62,360 nucleotides of DNA. Origin: Treponema sp. Its GTDB lineage: Bacteria > Spirochaetota > Spirochaetia > Treponematales > Treponemataceae. The stretch covers positions 1-62,360 of the forward strand of contig JAILEY010000052.1 in NCBI GenBank assembly GCA_024687165.1. The letters are read 5' to 3'. Shown here in pieces: positions 14,768 through 22,779 of the stretch. Positions within the stretch are counted from its first letter, which is position 1, and each line of letters opens with the position of its first letter. The notes beneath the pieces are model-generated. The model made no database searches. It was not told the DNA's origin and saw only the letters and a program-made list of their open reading frames with translations. The position numbers and the translations under genes are program-made.

Positions 14768-17173
14768 ATGAAATACGGTTATTTTGATGATGAGAAAAGA
14801 GAGTATGTGATTACAAATCCTGCTACTCCACGTCCATGGGTAAATTATCTTGGATCTCCGCTTTACGGTGCACTTATTTCGAATAATGCCGGCGGTTATA
14901 GTTTTGCAAAGTCTGGCGCTAACGGAAGAATCCTGCGTTATGTATTCAACAATTTTGATCAGCCTGGACGATATATTTATCTTCGTGATAATGATTCAAA
15001 AGATTACTGGTCAGCATCATGGCAGCCTGTTGGAAAAGATCTTAAGGATTACAAAAGCGAATGTCATCATGGTACGGCTTATACAAACATCATGGCAGAT
15101 TATTCTGGAATTCATTCTGAAGCACTTTTTTATGTTCCGCTTGACTGCGAGCATGAAGTCTGGAATTTTAAAGTAATAAACAAATCTGAAAAAAAGAGAA
15201 GCCTTACTGTAACAGGGTTTGCTGAATTTACAAACAACAGCAATTATGAAATGGATCAGGTAAATCTTCAGTATTCGCTTTTTATCGGAAGAACAAAATT
15301 TGTTGAAAACAGAATTGTTCATACGGTGCATGGAAATCTTGAAGGGCTTCCTGATGAAGTAGATCACAAAACTTCAACAGACAGAGTGTTTGCTCTTGCA
15401 GGTTCAAAGGTTTCTTCTTACTGCGGAGACAAAGAAGGCTTCCTTGGACTTTATCACAGCTACAAGGATCCAGTTGGAGTTTCTTCAGGGGATCTTGGAA
15501 ACATTACAAGCTATAATGAAAATTCCTGCGGTGCTTTGTCTACTGTTATTGAACTTGCTCCTGGTGAAACAAAAGAAATTGCGTTTATCCTTACAATGCA
15601 GCAGAACGATGCAGTTGAAAAGATTCTTGCAGGCTACAAGGATTTGAGTTCAACCTGTGAAAAAGAATATAAGGCTCTTGTTAAACAGTGGCACAGCCGC
15701 TTTGAACATTTCCAGGTTAAGACTCCGGATGAAAACTTTAACACAATGATTAATACATGGAATGCTTACAACTGTTTCATGACATTCACATGGTCTCGTG
15801 CTGCTTCGTACATTTACTGCGGACTTAGAAACGGTTACGGTTACCGCGATACGGTTCAGGATATTCAGGGAATCATTCACCTTGAACCGGAAATGGCTGC
15901 AGAAAAAATCCGCTTTATGCTTTCGGCACAGGTTGATAACGGCGGCGGACTTCCACTCGTAAAGTTTACTCACAATGCAGGCCACGAAGATACTCCTGAT
16001 GATGCTTCTTATGTTCAGGAAACAGGACATCCTGCATACAGAGCTGATGATGCACTCTGGCTTTTCCCGACTGTTTATAAATACATTGCTGAATCTGGAA
16101 ACGTTGCATTCCTTGATGAAGTTATTCCTTTTGCAAATAAGGATGAAGGAACTGTTTACGAGCATTTAAAGAGAGCAGTTGATTTTTCTATGAAGCATCT
16201 TGGTCCACATGGAATTCCTGCGGGCTTGTATGCTGACTGGAACGATTGTCTGCGTCTTGGTGCAAACGGTGAATCTTCATTTGTTGCACTTCAGTATTAT
16301 TACGCAATGACAATTCTCCGCGAATTTGCAGAAAATAAAAAAGATACAGAATATGTTGATTTTCTTAATAAGGCACAGAAAGAACTTGGCGACAAGATTC
16401 AGAAACTTTGCTGGAATGAAGACAGATTTATCCGCGGATTTACAGAACGTGGTGAAGTTATCGGTAACCGCAAAGATCCTGAAGCAAACATGTGGCTTAA
16501 TCCTCAGAGCTGGGCTGTAATTTCCGGACTTGCTACTGATGAACAGTCAGACGCTGCTCTTGAGAATGTAAACAAACTGCTGAATACAGATTTTGGTCTT
16601 GTGCTTATGGATCCTCCGTATCAGAAGCATGCCTTTGAAGGTGCTCTTGCAGTAATTTACAATCAGGGTGTAAAGGAAAATTCCGGAATTTTCTCTCAGT
16701 CTCAGGGATGGATTATTCTTGCAGAAGCACTTCGTGGACACGGGGATAGAGCTTTCCAGTACTTTATGGAAAATGCACCGTCTGCACAAAATGAAAAAGC
16801 AGATATCAGAAAACTTGAACCATATTGCTATGGTCAGTTTACAGAAGGAAAAGCAAGTCCACACTTTGGTCGCTCACATGTTCACTGGCTTACAGGAACT
16901 GCATCAACAGTAATGGTTGGTTGTGTTGAAGGAATTCTTGGAATGAGACCGGATCTTAACGGCCTTAAGCTTGCTCCTTCAATTCCTTCTTCATGGGATG
17001 GATTTACAGCTGAAAAAGATTTCAGAGGCTGCAGACTTAACATCACTGTTAAAAATCCTGATCATGTTCAGTCGGGATGTAAGGAACTTACTGTTAACGG
17101 AAAGAAGATGAGTGGAAATTTTATTCCTGCATCTGAGCTTACTGCAACAACAGAAGTTGTTCTTGTAATGTAA
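14768..17173 (+). CDS. GH94 cellobiose phosphorylase-type enzyme
   Basis: The 801-residue protein starts MKYGYFDDEKREYVITNP and continues with PWVNYLG, which is the classic beginning of cellobiose/diacetylchitobiose phosphorylases. Typical later blocks are YRDTVQDIQGI, ADWNDCLRLG (DWND at 490-493), WLNPQSWAVISG, SHVHWLTGTAS and the C-terminal SWDGFTAEKDFRG. Cellobiose phosphorylase splits cellobiose with phosphate into glucose-1-phosphate and glucose, saving ATP. Diacetylchitobiose phosphorylase has the same length and is the main alternative. It is 21 bp after the first GH94 gene, so both are co-expressed. No sugar transporter gene is nearby. Confidence 0.85.
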   Translation: MKYGYFDDEKREYVITNPATPRPWVNYLGSPLYGALISNNAGGYSFAKSGANGRILRYVFNNFDQPGRYIYLRDNDSKDYWSASWQPVGKDLKDYKSECHHGTAYTNIMADYSGIHSEALFYVPLDCEHEVWNFKVINKSEKKRSLTVTGFAEFTNNSNYEMDQVNLQYSLFIGRTKFVENRIVHTVHGNLEGLPDEVDHKTSTDRVFALAGSKVSSYCGDKEGFLGLYHSYKDPVGVSSGDLGNITSYNENSCGALSTVIELAPGETKEIAFILTMQQNDAVEKILAGYKDLSSTCEKEYKALVKQWHSRFEHFQVKTPDENFNTMINTWNAYNCFMTFTWSRAASYIYCGLRNGYGYRDTVQDIQGIIHLEPEMAAEKIRFMLSAQVDNGGGLPLVKFTHNAGHEDTPDDASYVQETGHPAYRADDALWLFPTVYKYIAESGNVAFLDEVIPFANKDEGTVYEHLKRAVDFSMKHLGPHGIPAGLYADWNDCLRLGANGESSFVALQYYYAMTILREFAENKKDTEYVDFLNKAQKELGDKIQKLCWNEDRFIRGFTERGEVIGNRKDPEANMWLNPQSWAVISGLATDEQSDAALENVNKLLNTDFGLVLMDPPYQKHAFEGALAVIYNQGVKENSGIFSQSQGWIILAEALRGHGDRAFQYFMENAPSAQNEKADIRKLEPYCYGQFTEGKASPHFGRSHVHWLTGTASTVMVGCVEGILGMRPDLNGLKLAPSIPSSWDGFTAEKDFRGCRLNITVKNPDHVQSGCKELTVNGKKMSGNFIPASELTATTEVVLVM

Positions 17174-17209
17174 TTTTTGGCGGATAAAAATTCGTCATCA
17201 TAAATTGTG

Positions 17210-17251
17210 AAATCCTCTGGGATGAATTTATATCTTCCTGGGGGATTTTTT
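17210..17251 (+). terminator. Intrinsic terminator of the GH94 operon
   Basis: AAATCCTCTGGGA (17210-17222) pairs, with a few G-U pairs, with TCCTGGGGGATTT (17236-17248), and T residues follow. It separates the phosphorylase operon from the esterase gene. Confidence 0.75.
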
Positions 17252-17307
17252 CATCTGAAAGTTAATTTTGATGTAAAAAAGGCAGAACTCTTTTATAATG
17301 AAATTAA

Positions 17308-18204
17308 ATGAAAGTAAAAATTTTCTGTGTTTTTTTATTTGTAATTTTTCTCACGTCCTGTAAAAAATCTGCAAACGAAAATCTAAAAAAAATAAAAAAT
17401 TATTCAAATAATTCTGCAGAATATATTTACACAAAAAATGGGTTTGATCGCGAATTTATTTTGTGCCTTCCTGATGATTTTGAAGCGGCTCAATCCGGTA
17501 TAACTCCTCTGATTTTTGTTCTGCACGGATACGGAAATACTGCGCGTGGATTTATGAATGAAATTCATCTTGAAAAAGCTGCGTGTCACAGGGGATTTGC
17601 TGTGTGTTATGTTAGCGGAAAATCAAATCCTTCGTCTTATAACAAAAGAAGCTGCTGGAGTTATGGTGAGGATGAATGGTCAAAAAAGGATATAGAAATT
17701 CTTGAAGATCTTGCAAAGTTTCTTCAGAAAACATTCGGCTTTTGTTCCAGTAAAACTTGTGTTGTTGGATTCAGCAACGGTGCAATAATGGCAAATAAAA
17801 TTGCTGTTGAAAAAAGTGAGACGTTTACTGCGGTTGTAAGTGTTGCAGGAATGATGAGCTTAAATGTCTGGACAAAAGTAACTGCAAAAAATAAAGAAAA
17901 AATCAGCGCTTATTTTCAGATTAACGGAACTGAAGATGAAGTTGTGCCGATGAGAATTTCAAAAAAATCAACTTATATTCCGCAGCCTCCCTTTGAAGAA
18001 GATGTACTTGAATTTATTTCAGGAACAAAAACAGCTGATGCAGAAATAGAAGTTTTAAGTGAAAGAACACAGCTTTACAAATTCAACAAAAAAGTCTGGT
18101 GGGCGCTCGTACAGGATGAAACACACGAATGGCCTTCTTTGCGCTGGTCAGGAATAAACACTTGCGAACTGATTGTTGATTTTTTAATGAATCAGTATGA
18201 ATGA
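17308..18204 (+). CDS. Lipoprotein esterase of the LpqC / polyhydroxybutyrate depolymerase-like family
   Basis: The 298-residue product begins with a signal peptide and lipobox FLTSC (Cys18). It then shows an alpha/beta-hydrolase fold: HGYGNTARGFM (oxyanion region), nucleophile motif GFSNGA, acid region NGTEDEVVP, and the histidine in DETHEWPS. LpqC-type esterases in gut bacteria often cleave feruloyl or acetyl groups from plant polysaccharides, which fits the neighbouring beta-glucan phosphorylases, but substrate is not determined. Its own leader follows the terminator at 17210-17251, so it is probably a separate unit. Confidence 0.78.
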   Translation: MKVKIFCVFLFVIFLTSCKKSANENLKKIKNYSNNSAEYIYTKNGFDREFILCLPDDFEAAQSGITPLIFVLHGYGNTARGFMNEIHLEKAACHRGFAVCYVSGKSNPSSYNKRSCWSYGEDEWSKKDIEILEDLAKFLQKTFGFCSSKTCVVGFSNGAIMANKIAVEKSETFTAVVSVAGMMSLNVWTKVTAKNKEKISAYFQINGTEDEVVPMRISKKSTYIPQPPFEEDVLEFISGTKTADAEIEVLSERTQLYKFNKKVWWALVQDETHEWPSLRWSGINTCELIVDFLMNQYE

Positions 18205-18252
18205 ATTATTAAAAAAAGGTAATTAGTCAAATTTTTGAGTTGTTTATATATA

Positions 18253-18403
18253 AAAATTGGCGCGAGGGATTATTGAGCGGAACGAAAACATTCTGTTTGT
18301 TGTTGTCGCGAAGCGATAAAGTGAATGGTTCCATTACAACAAACAGCATGTAGATGCGATAGCATCGGTTTTGTTACGCGCAAGATGACCGGAAGCCAAT
18401 TTT
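18253..18403 (+). repeat. MITE-like dispersed repeat, full copy 1
   Basis: The 151-bp element is bounded by AAAATTGGC and GCCAATTTT. Inside, CTGTTTGTTGT pairs with ACAACAAACAG around a CGCGAAGCG mini-hairpin, and GATGC..GCATC forms a second hairpin before CGGTTTTG. A second full copy lies inverted at 44520-44673, with partial copies at 24822 and 35723. It encodes nothing and lies between a gene end and the glnA promoter. Together with the promoter and leader it explains this 370-bp gap. Confidence 0.8.
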
Positions 18404-18453
18404 TTTATTTGATGAAACTTAAAGTGTTATTACTGCTTTATCTTGTTTACTTT

Positions 18454-18459
18454 TATAAT
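18454..18459 (+). promoter_or_regulatory. Likely glnA promoter (-10)
   Basis: TATAAT at 18454-18459 would start transcription near 18466. A clear -35 is not visible at the usual distance. The leader then carries an extra stem (AGATTAG with CTAATATCT) before the hexaloop attenuator. Confidence 0.45.
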
Positions 18460-18497
18460 TCATGATAGATTAGGCGTGTAAACCGCTAATATCTTTA

Positions 18498-18562
18498 CAG
18501 GCAAAGGCGCCTGGTTTAAGCAGACGTTTTGTCTATTTTAAACCGGTGCCTTTCTTTTTTTT
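18498..18562 (+). promoter_or_regulatory. ANTAR-type hexaloop attenuator of glnA
   Basis: Hairpin CAGGC-(AAAGGC)-GCCTG (18498-18513) has a six-base loop with A1 and G4. Its 3' half is also the 5' arm of the terminator GGCGCCTGGTTTAA (18506-18519) with TTAAACCGGTGCC (18538-18550), followed by a T-rich tract to 18562. The two folds exclude each other, so a protein that holds the hexaloop hairpin would allow read-through into glnA. Confidence 0.8.
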
Positions 18563-18573
18563 AAGGGGTATGT

Positions 18574-19776
18574 ATGAAATATACGAAAGAAGAAGTTCTG
18601 GAATATATTGAACAGGATGATGTTCGATTTATTCGTCTTGCGTTTTGTGATTTAAAAGGAAAGCAGAAAAATATTGCAATCCTTCCGTGTGAATTAAATC
18701 GTGCATTTGATGAAGGTATTTCTTTTGATGCCAGTGCTGTCGAAGGATTTACTGATGAAGTTCATTCAGATTTATTTTTGTTCCCGATTCCTTCAACTTT
18801 GACTGTTCTTCCGTGGAGAAGCATGCAGGGAAAAGTAGTTCGTATGTTTTGTGAAATCCGTCATCCTGATGGAAGTATTTTTTCAAAGGATTCGCGCTCA
18901 ATTTTGTGTAAGGCAGAAAAGCTCTTAAAAGAAAGAAATCTTTTGATTCAGATTGGAAGTGAACTTGAGTTTTACCTTTTTAAAACTGATGAAAAAGGTG
19001 AGCGTACAAAAATCCCTTATGATAATGCAGGTTATCTTGATGTTGCTCCTGAAGATAAAGGTGAAAATGTCCGCCGTGAAATCTGTCAGTACCTTGAGCA
19101 GATGGGAATTGTTCCGGAATCGTCACATCATGAGGAAGGTCCTGGGCAGAATGAAATTGACTTCAGATATTCTTCGCCTCTTAAAGCAGCAGATAATGTT
19201 TTGAATTTTAAAACTGTTGTTAAAGCTGTTGCAGATAAAAACGGTCTTTATGCGGATTTCTCTCCAAAGCCTCTTTTAACTGAAAGCGGAAACGGTTTCC
19301 ATATTAATATTTCTGTAAAAAATGAATCGATTAGTTCAGAAGAAAATTTTGAGATTCAGAAAAAATTTATGGCAGGAATAATGGCTCACATTGAAGAGAT
19401 AACTTATTATCTCAATCCAACTGAAGAATCTTATCTGCGTCTTGGAAAAAATAAGGCTCCAAAATATATTACCTGGTCAAAAGAAAACAGAAGTCAGCTT
19501 ATCCGCGTTCCAGCTGTAAATAATGAGGAACACAGAAGAATGGAATTGCGTTCTGCAGATCCTTCAGCAAATCCATATTTAGCTTTTGCACTTTTGATTT
19601 ATGCCGGACTTGATGGAATTGATAAAAATATGATCCGCCCTGAACCTGTAAATGTAAATCTGTACACAGCAGGAAGAGAAATAACAGACGGACTGAAAAA
19701 AATTCCTCAGAACCTTGAAGACGCAAAATTAGCCGCAGAAAAAAGCAATCTCGTTAGTTCGATTTTTGAAAAATGA
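18574..19776 (+). CDS. glnA: Glutamine synthetase type I
   Basis: The 400-residue GlnA makes glutamine from glutamate, ammonia and ATP. It shows the beta-grasp start (VRFIRLAFCDLKGKQKN), the active-site block QIGSELEFYLF, HHEEGPGQNEIDF, the ATP-site block NGFHINIS, and ELRSADPSANPYLAFALL. The Tyr of the adenylylation-type loop is kept (NVNLYTAG). It is shorter than typical 440-residue Firmicute GlnA and the difference lies in the insert regions. The start follows an AAGGGG site. The next gene, an ANTAR regulator, overlaps its stop (ATGA), so both respond to the attenuator in the leader. Confidence 0.92.
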   Translation: MKYTKEEVLEYIEQDDVRFIRLAFCDLKGKQKNIAILPCELNRAFDEGISFDASAVEGFTDEVHSDLFLFPIPSTLTVLPWRSMQGKVVRMFCEIRHPDGSIFSKDSRSILCKAEKLLKERNLLIQIGSELEFYLFKTDEKGERTKIPYDNAGYLDVAPEDKGENVRREICQYLEQMGIVPESSHHEEGPGQNEIDFRYSSPLKAADNVLNFKTVVKAVADKNGLYADFSPKPLLTESGNGFHINISVKNESISSEENFEIQKKFMAGIMAHIEEITYYLNPTEESYLRLGKNKAPKYITWSKENRSQLIRVPAVNNEEHRRMELRSADPSANPYLAFALLIYAGLDGIDKNMIRPEPVNVNLYTAGREITDGLKKIPQNLEDAKLAAEKSNLVSSIFEK

Positions 19777-20348
19777 AATTGCGAAGCCTGAAAAATGTTC
19801 TTGTAATTTCTGAAAACAAGACATTCTTTGACAGTATGAAATTAATTCTCCCGCCGGATGAATTTGCTGTTGAACATACGTGCAGTGGTGGTGAAGCAAG
19901 AAGACTGATTGTAAACAGACAGTTTGATATTCTTGTAATTAATGCACCGCTTCCGGATGAACACGGACTTTCCTTTGCAACGGATTATGTTGATTCAAGT
20001 ATGGGAATTCTTCTTGTTTGCCCTCCAGAAACGTACGATGCTCTTTCAGCAGATGGTGAAGAAAATGGAATTATCGTTCTTTCTTCAAGTAATCCGCCGG
20101 CTTTTGTTTATGTTGCAATTAAAATGATTTCCAGTATGGTGAAGCGTCTTGAGCGGCTTGAAAAAAAGAACAGGACTCTTCAGGAAAAAATGGAAGACAT
20201 CAGAATTGTTAACAAAGCAAAGTGGGCTCTCATTGATAAAAATAAAATGAATGAGGCTGAAGCACACAAGTACATTGAAAAAATGGCAATGGATAAACGG
20301 ATCAGCCGAAGGGAAGTTGCCGAGATGATTCTTGATATGCTTGATTAA
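19773..20348 (+). CDS. ANTAR-domain RNA-binding antiterminator with pseudo-receiver
   Basis: The 191-residue protein has a receiver-like domain (1-115), a coiled coil (about 118-142) and a C-terminal ANTAR domain (about 143-190) with VNKAKWALIDKNKMNEAEA, YIEKMAMDKRISRR and EVAEMILD. ANTAR proteins such as AmiR, NasR and EutV bind RNA hairpins and prevent terminator folding. The phosphoacceptor Asp of the receiver is Asn57 (DILVINAPLP), and the first acidic pair is Glu-Asn, so phosphorylation is unlikely. Eight hexaloop attenuators in this window are its probable targets, including that of its own operon. Confidence 0.9.
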   Translation: MKLRSLKNVLVISENKTFFDSMKLILPPDEFAVEHTCSGGEARRLIVNRQFDILVINAPLPDEHGLSFATDYVDSSMGILLVCPPETYDALSADGEENGIIVLSSSNPPAFVYVAIKMISSMVKRLERLEKKNRTLQEKMEDIRIVNKAKWALIDKNKMNEAEAHKYIEKMAMDKRISRREVAEMILDMLD

Positions 20349-20377
20349 AAAAAAATAAATTTATTTTTTAAATTTTA

Positions 20378-20406
20378 TTGACAAAAATATTTTGTAGTTG
20401 TATAAC
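20378..20406 (+). promoter_or_regulatory. glnN promoter
   Basis: TTGACA (20378-20383) and TATAAC (20401-20406) are 17 bp apart. The expected start near 20413 puts the first hexaloop hairpin at the very 5' end of the transcript. Confidence 0.8.
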
Positions 20407-20413
20407 GTAATCA

Positions 20414-20463
20414 GTTAACGACAAAGACGCCGTTGATTCCGAAAGGAGTCAACGGCTTTTTTT
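20414..20463 (+). promoter_or_regulatory. ANTAR-type hexaloop attenuator 1 of glnN
   Basis: GTTAACGAC (20414-20422) folds on GCCGTTGAT with loop AAAGAC (20423-20428) and a single A-C mismatch. The same GCCGTTGATTCC (20429-20440) is the 5' arm of a 12-bp, GAAA-looped terminator closed by GGAGTCAACGGC (20445-20456) and a T-run. This is a textbook mutually exclusive pair, directly at the transcript start. Confidence 0.85.
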
Positions 20464-20491
20464 GTTTAAACTTTAATTTTGTATTTATTTG

Positions 20492-20553
20492 AAAAGCGAC
20501 AATGGTGTCGTGTGCGGAAAAAATGTCTGCGCATGATTTTGTCGCTTTTTTTT
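20492..20553 (+). promoter_or_regulatory. ANTAR-type hexaloop attenuator 2 of glnN
   Basis: CGAC-(AATGGT)-GTCG at 20497-20510 has A1 and G4 in its loop. A terminator is formed by AAAAGCGACAA (20492-20502) with TTGTCGC (20539-20545) and a T-run, with a further 11-bp inner stem (TCGTGTGCGGA/TCTGCGCATGA). Here the hexaloop competes through its 5' arm, unlike the first attenuator. It is very similar to the second gltB attenuator. Confidence 0.8.
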
Positions 20554-20570
20554 ATTTTGGGGGTTAATTT

Positions 20571-22658
20571 ATGACAAACGTTCCAGAACTTTTTGGAAGC
20601 ATGGTTTTCAATCAGAAAACAATGAAAGATCGTCTTCCAAAAGAAACGTTCAAAGCTTTGAAAAAAACTTTGGACAATGGTGAGCCGCTTCAGCTTGATG
20701 TTGCAAATGTTGTTGCTCATGCAATGAAAGAATGGGCAATCGAAAAAGGTGCAACTCATTACACACACTGGTTCCAGCCACTTACAGGTATCACAGCAGA
20801 AAAACATGATTCATTCATTAATCCACAGGATGATGGAACTGTAATCATGTCGTTCTCTGGAAAAGAACTTGTAAAGGGTGAACCTGATGCTTCTTCTTTC
20901 CCAAGTGGTGGTCATCGTGCAACATTCGAAGCACGCGGATATACAGTCTGGGATCCGACATCATATCCTTTCATTAAGGAACATACACTTTGTATTCCAA
21001 CAGCTTTCTGTTCTTACACAGGTGAAGCTCTTGATAAGAAAACTCCACTTCTTCGTTCAATGGAAGCACTGGATACACAGGCAAAAAGAATTCTTAAACT
21101 TTTTGGAAAAGAAGTAAGCCATGTTTCAACAACAGTTGGCCCAGAACAGGAATATTTTATTGTTGATCATGATTTGTGGGCACAGCGCAAAGACCTCCGT
21201 ATGACAGGACGTACACTTTTTGGTGCAAAGCCTTCAAAGGGACAGGAAATGGATGACCAGTACTTTGCAGCTCTTAATCCACGCATCGTAAAGTACATGG
21301 AAGATCTTAACGACACTCTCTGGAAGTATGGAATTCTTTCAAAGACAGAACACAATGAAGTTGCTCCAGCTCAGCATGAAATGGCTCCAATCTTCAGCAC
21401 AACAAATCTTTCTGTTGATCAGAACCAGCTTACAATGGAAGTAATGAAGAAAGTTGCAAAGCGCCATGGACTTGAATGTCTTCTTCATGAAAAACCATTT
21501 GCAGGTTTGAACGGATCAGGAAAACACAACAACTGGTCTATGTCTACAAACTGTGGAGAAAACCTTCTTGAACCTGGAAAGACACCTGAATCAAATGCAC
21601 AGTTCCTTTTGTTCCTTACAGCAATTCTTAAAGCTGTTGATGAGAATCAGGATCTTCTTCGTATTTCAGTTGCTTCTGCAGGAAACGATCATCGTCTTGG
21701 AGCAAACGAAGCACCTCCAGCAATTATTTCTGTTTACCTTGGAGATGAACTTTACAAGGTTCTTGAAGCTCTTAAAGATGGAAAACCATATTCTCCGGAT
21801 AAAACAGAGACTATGACAATCGGTGCAGATGTTCTTCCACCAATTCCAAAGGATTCAACAGACCGCAACCGTACATCTCCATTTGCATTTACTGGTAACA
21901 AGTTTGAGTTCCGTTCAGCAGGATCTTCTGCTTCAATTGCAACTCCAAATACAACACTCGATGCTATTGTTGCAGATGTACTTAAAGTATTTGCTGATGA
22001 ACTTGAAAAAGCAGCAGACTTTGAAAAATCACTCAACGAGCTTATCGTTCGTGAAGTAAAAGCACACTGGAGAATCGTATTCAACGGAAACGGATATGAT
22101 GAATCATGGAAGATTGAAGCAAAGAAAAGAGGCCTTCTTGAATTAAGAACAACTCCTGATGCAGTTGAACATTACCTTGATGCAAAGAACGTAAAGCTCT
22201 TTACAGAACTTGGTGTTTATACAAAAGAAGAAATGGAAGCACACTATGACATTAAACTTGAAAAGTATTGTCAGCTTCTTAACATCGAAGTAAACACAAT
22301 GAAAGAAATGATCTACAAAGACATTCTTCCTGCTGTTTATAAATACATCGCTGATGTGTCAAAGACAGTCATCGACCTTAAGGCTGTAGTACCGGGTGCA
22401 AAAGCAAAAGCAGAAACTTCTGTTCTTGCAACACTCGACAGTCTTGCAGATGCACTTGTTGAAAAAACAGATGCTCTTACAAAAGCACATGAAGCAGCAA
22501 AATCTGCTGGTGGTGCTCTTGCAGAAGCAAAAGCTTACGCAGAAAAAGTTGTTCCTGCTATGGCTGAAGCACGCGCAGTTTATGATGAGATCGAACCACT
22601 TCTTGGTGAAGACTACAAGCCTTTCCCTTGCTACGAAGATCTTTTGTTCCGCGTGTAA
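20571..22658 (+). CDS. glnN: Glutamine synthetase type III
   Basis: The 695-residue protein is the large type III glutamine synthetase known from Bacteroides, rumen bacteria and treponemes. It shows the start [78 protein letters not shown] and an [17 protein letters not shown] block. The alanine-rich C-terminus (residues about 610-680) is helical. It has two tandem hexaloop attenuators. Having both GlnA and GlnN next to an ANTAR gene suggests the cell switches isoenzymes with nitrogen supply. Confidence 0.95.
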   Translation: MTNVPELFGSMVFNQKTMKDRLPKETFKALKKTLDNGEPLQLDVANVVAHAMKEWAIEKGATHYTHWFQPLTGITAEKHDSFINPQDDGTVIMSFSGKELVKGEPDASSFPSGGHRATFEARGYTVWDPTSYPFIKEHTLCIPTAFCSYTGEALDKKTPLLRSMEALDTQAKRILKLFGKEVSHVSTTVGPEQEYFIVDHDLWAQRKDLRMTGRTLFGAKPSKGQEMDDQYFAALNPRIVKYMEDLNDTLWKYGILSKTEHNEVAPAQHEMAPIFSTTNLSVDQNQLTMEVMKKVAKRHGLECLLHEKPFAGLNGSGKHNNWSMSTNCGENLLEPGKTPESNAQFLLFLTAILKAVDENQDLLRISVASAGNDHRLGANEAPPAIISVYLGDELYKVLEALKDGKPYSPDKTETMTIGADVLPPIPKDSTDRNRTSPFAFTGNKFEFRSAGSSASIATPNTTLDAIVADVLKVFADELEKAADFEKSLNELIVREVKAHWRIVFNGNGYDESWKIEAKKRGLLELRTTPDAVEHYLDAKNVKLFTELGVYTKEEMEAHYDIKLEKYCQLLNIEVNTMKEMIYKDILPAVYKYIADVSKTVIDLKAVVPGAKAKAETSVLATLDSLADALVEKTDALTKAHEAAKSAGGALAEAKAYAEKVVPAMAEARAVYDEIEPLLGEDYKPFPCYEDLLFRV

Positions 22659-22697
22659 ACAAAACTGATTTAGTTCAGTAAAAAAAAATTAATTTAG

Positions 22698-22764
22698 GCA
22701 CAACGGCGTGCTGTTGAACAATAAATCCAAATACCCCTGGATGTTCAGCAGTACGCTTTTTTTT
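22698..22764 (+). promoter_or_regulatory. ANTAR-type hexaloop attenuator of amt
   Basis: GCAC-(AACGGC)-GTGC at 22698-22711 has loop A1 and G4. It overlaps the 5' arm of the terminator GCGTGCTGTTGAACA (22706-22720) with TGTTCAGCAGTACGC (22742-22756) and eight T. It lies only 40 bp after glnN, so it may also work as a processive control between glnN and amt. No strong separate promoter is evident. Confidence 0.8.
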
Positions 22765-22779
22765 ATCTGGAGGATAATT

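Noticed and set aside
15650-16165. 171-codon minus-strand frame, with similar ones at 13823-14404, 23572-24006 and 41522-42094
   Set aside because: Antisense shadows inside GH94, amt and carB genes, with no ribosome sites or plausible domains.
18498-18562. Glutamine riboswitch (glnA motif) for the nitrogen leaders
   Set aside because: The leaders are too short and share only an A1/G4 hexaloop hairpin plus terminator. They lack the three-stem junction of the glnA motif. An ANTAR gene next to glnA explains them better.
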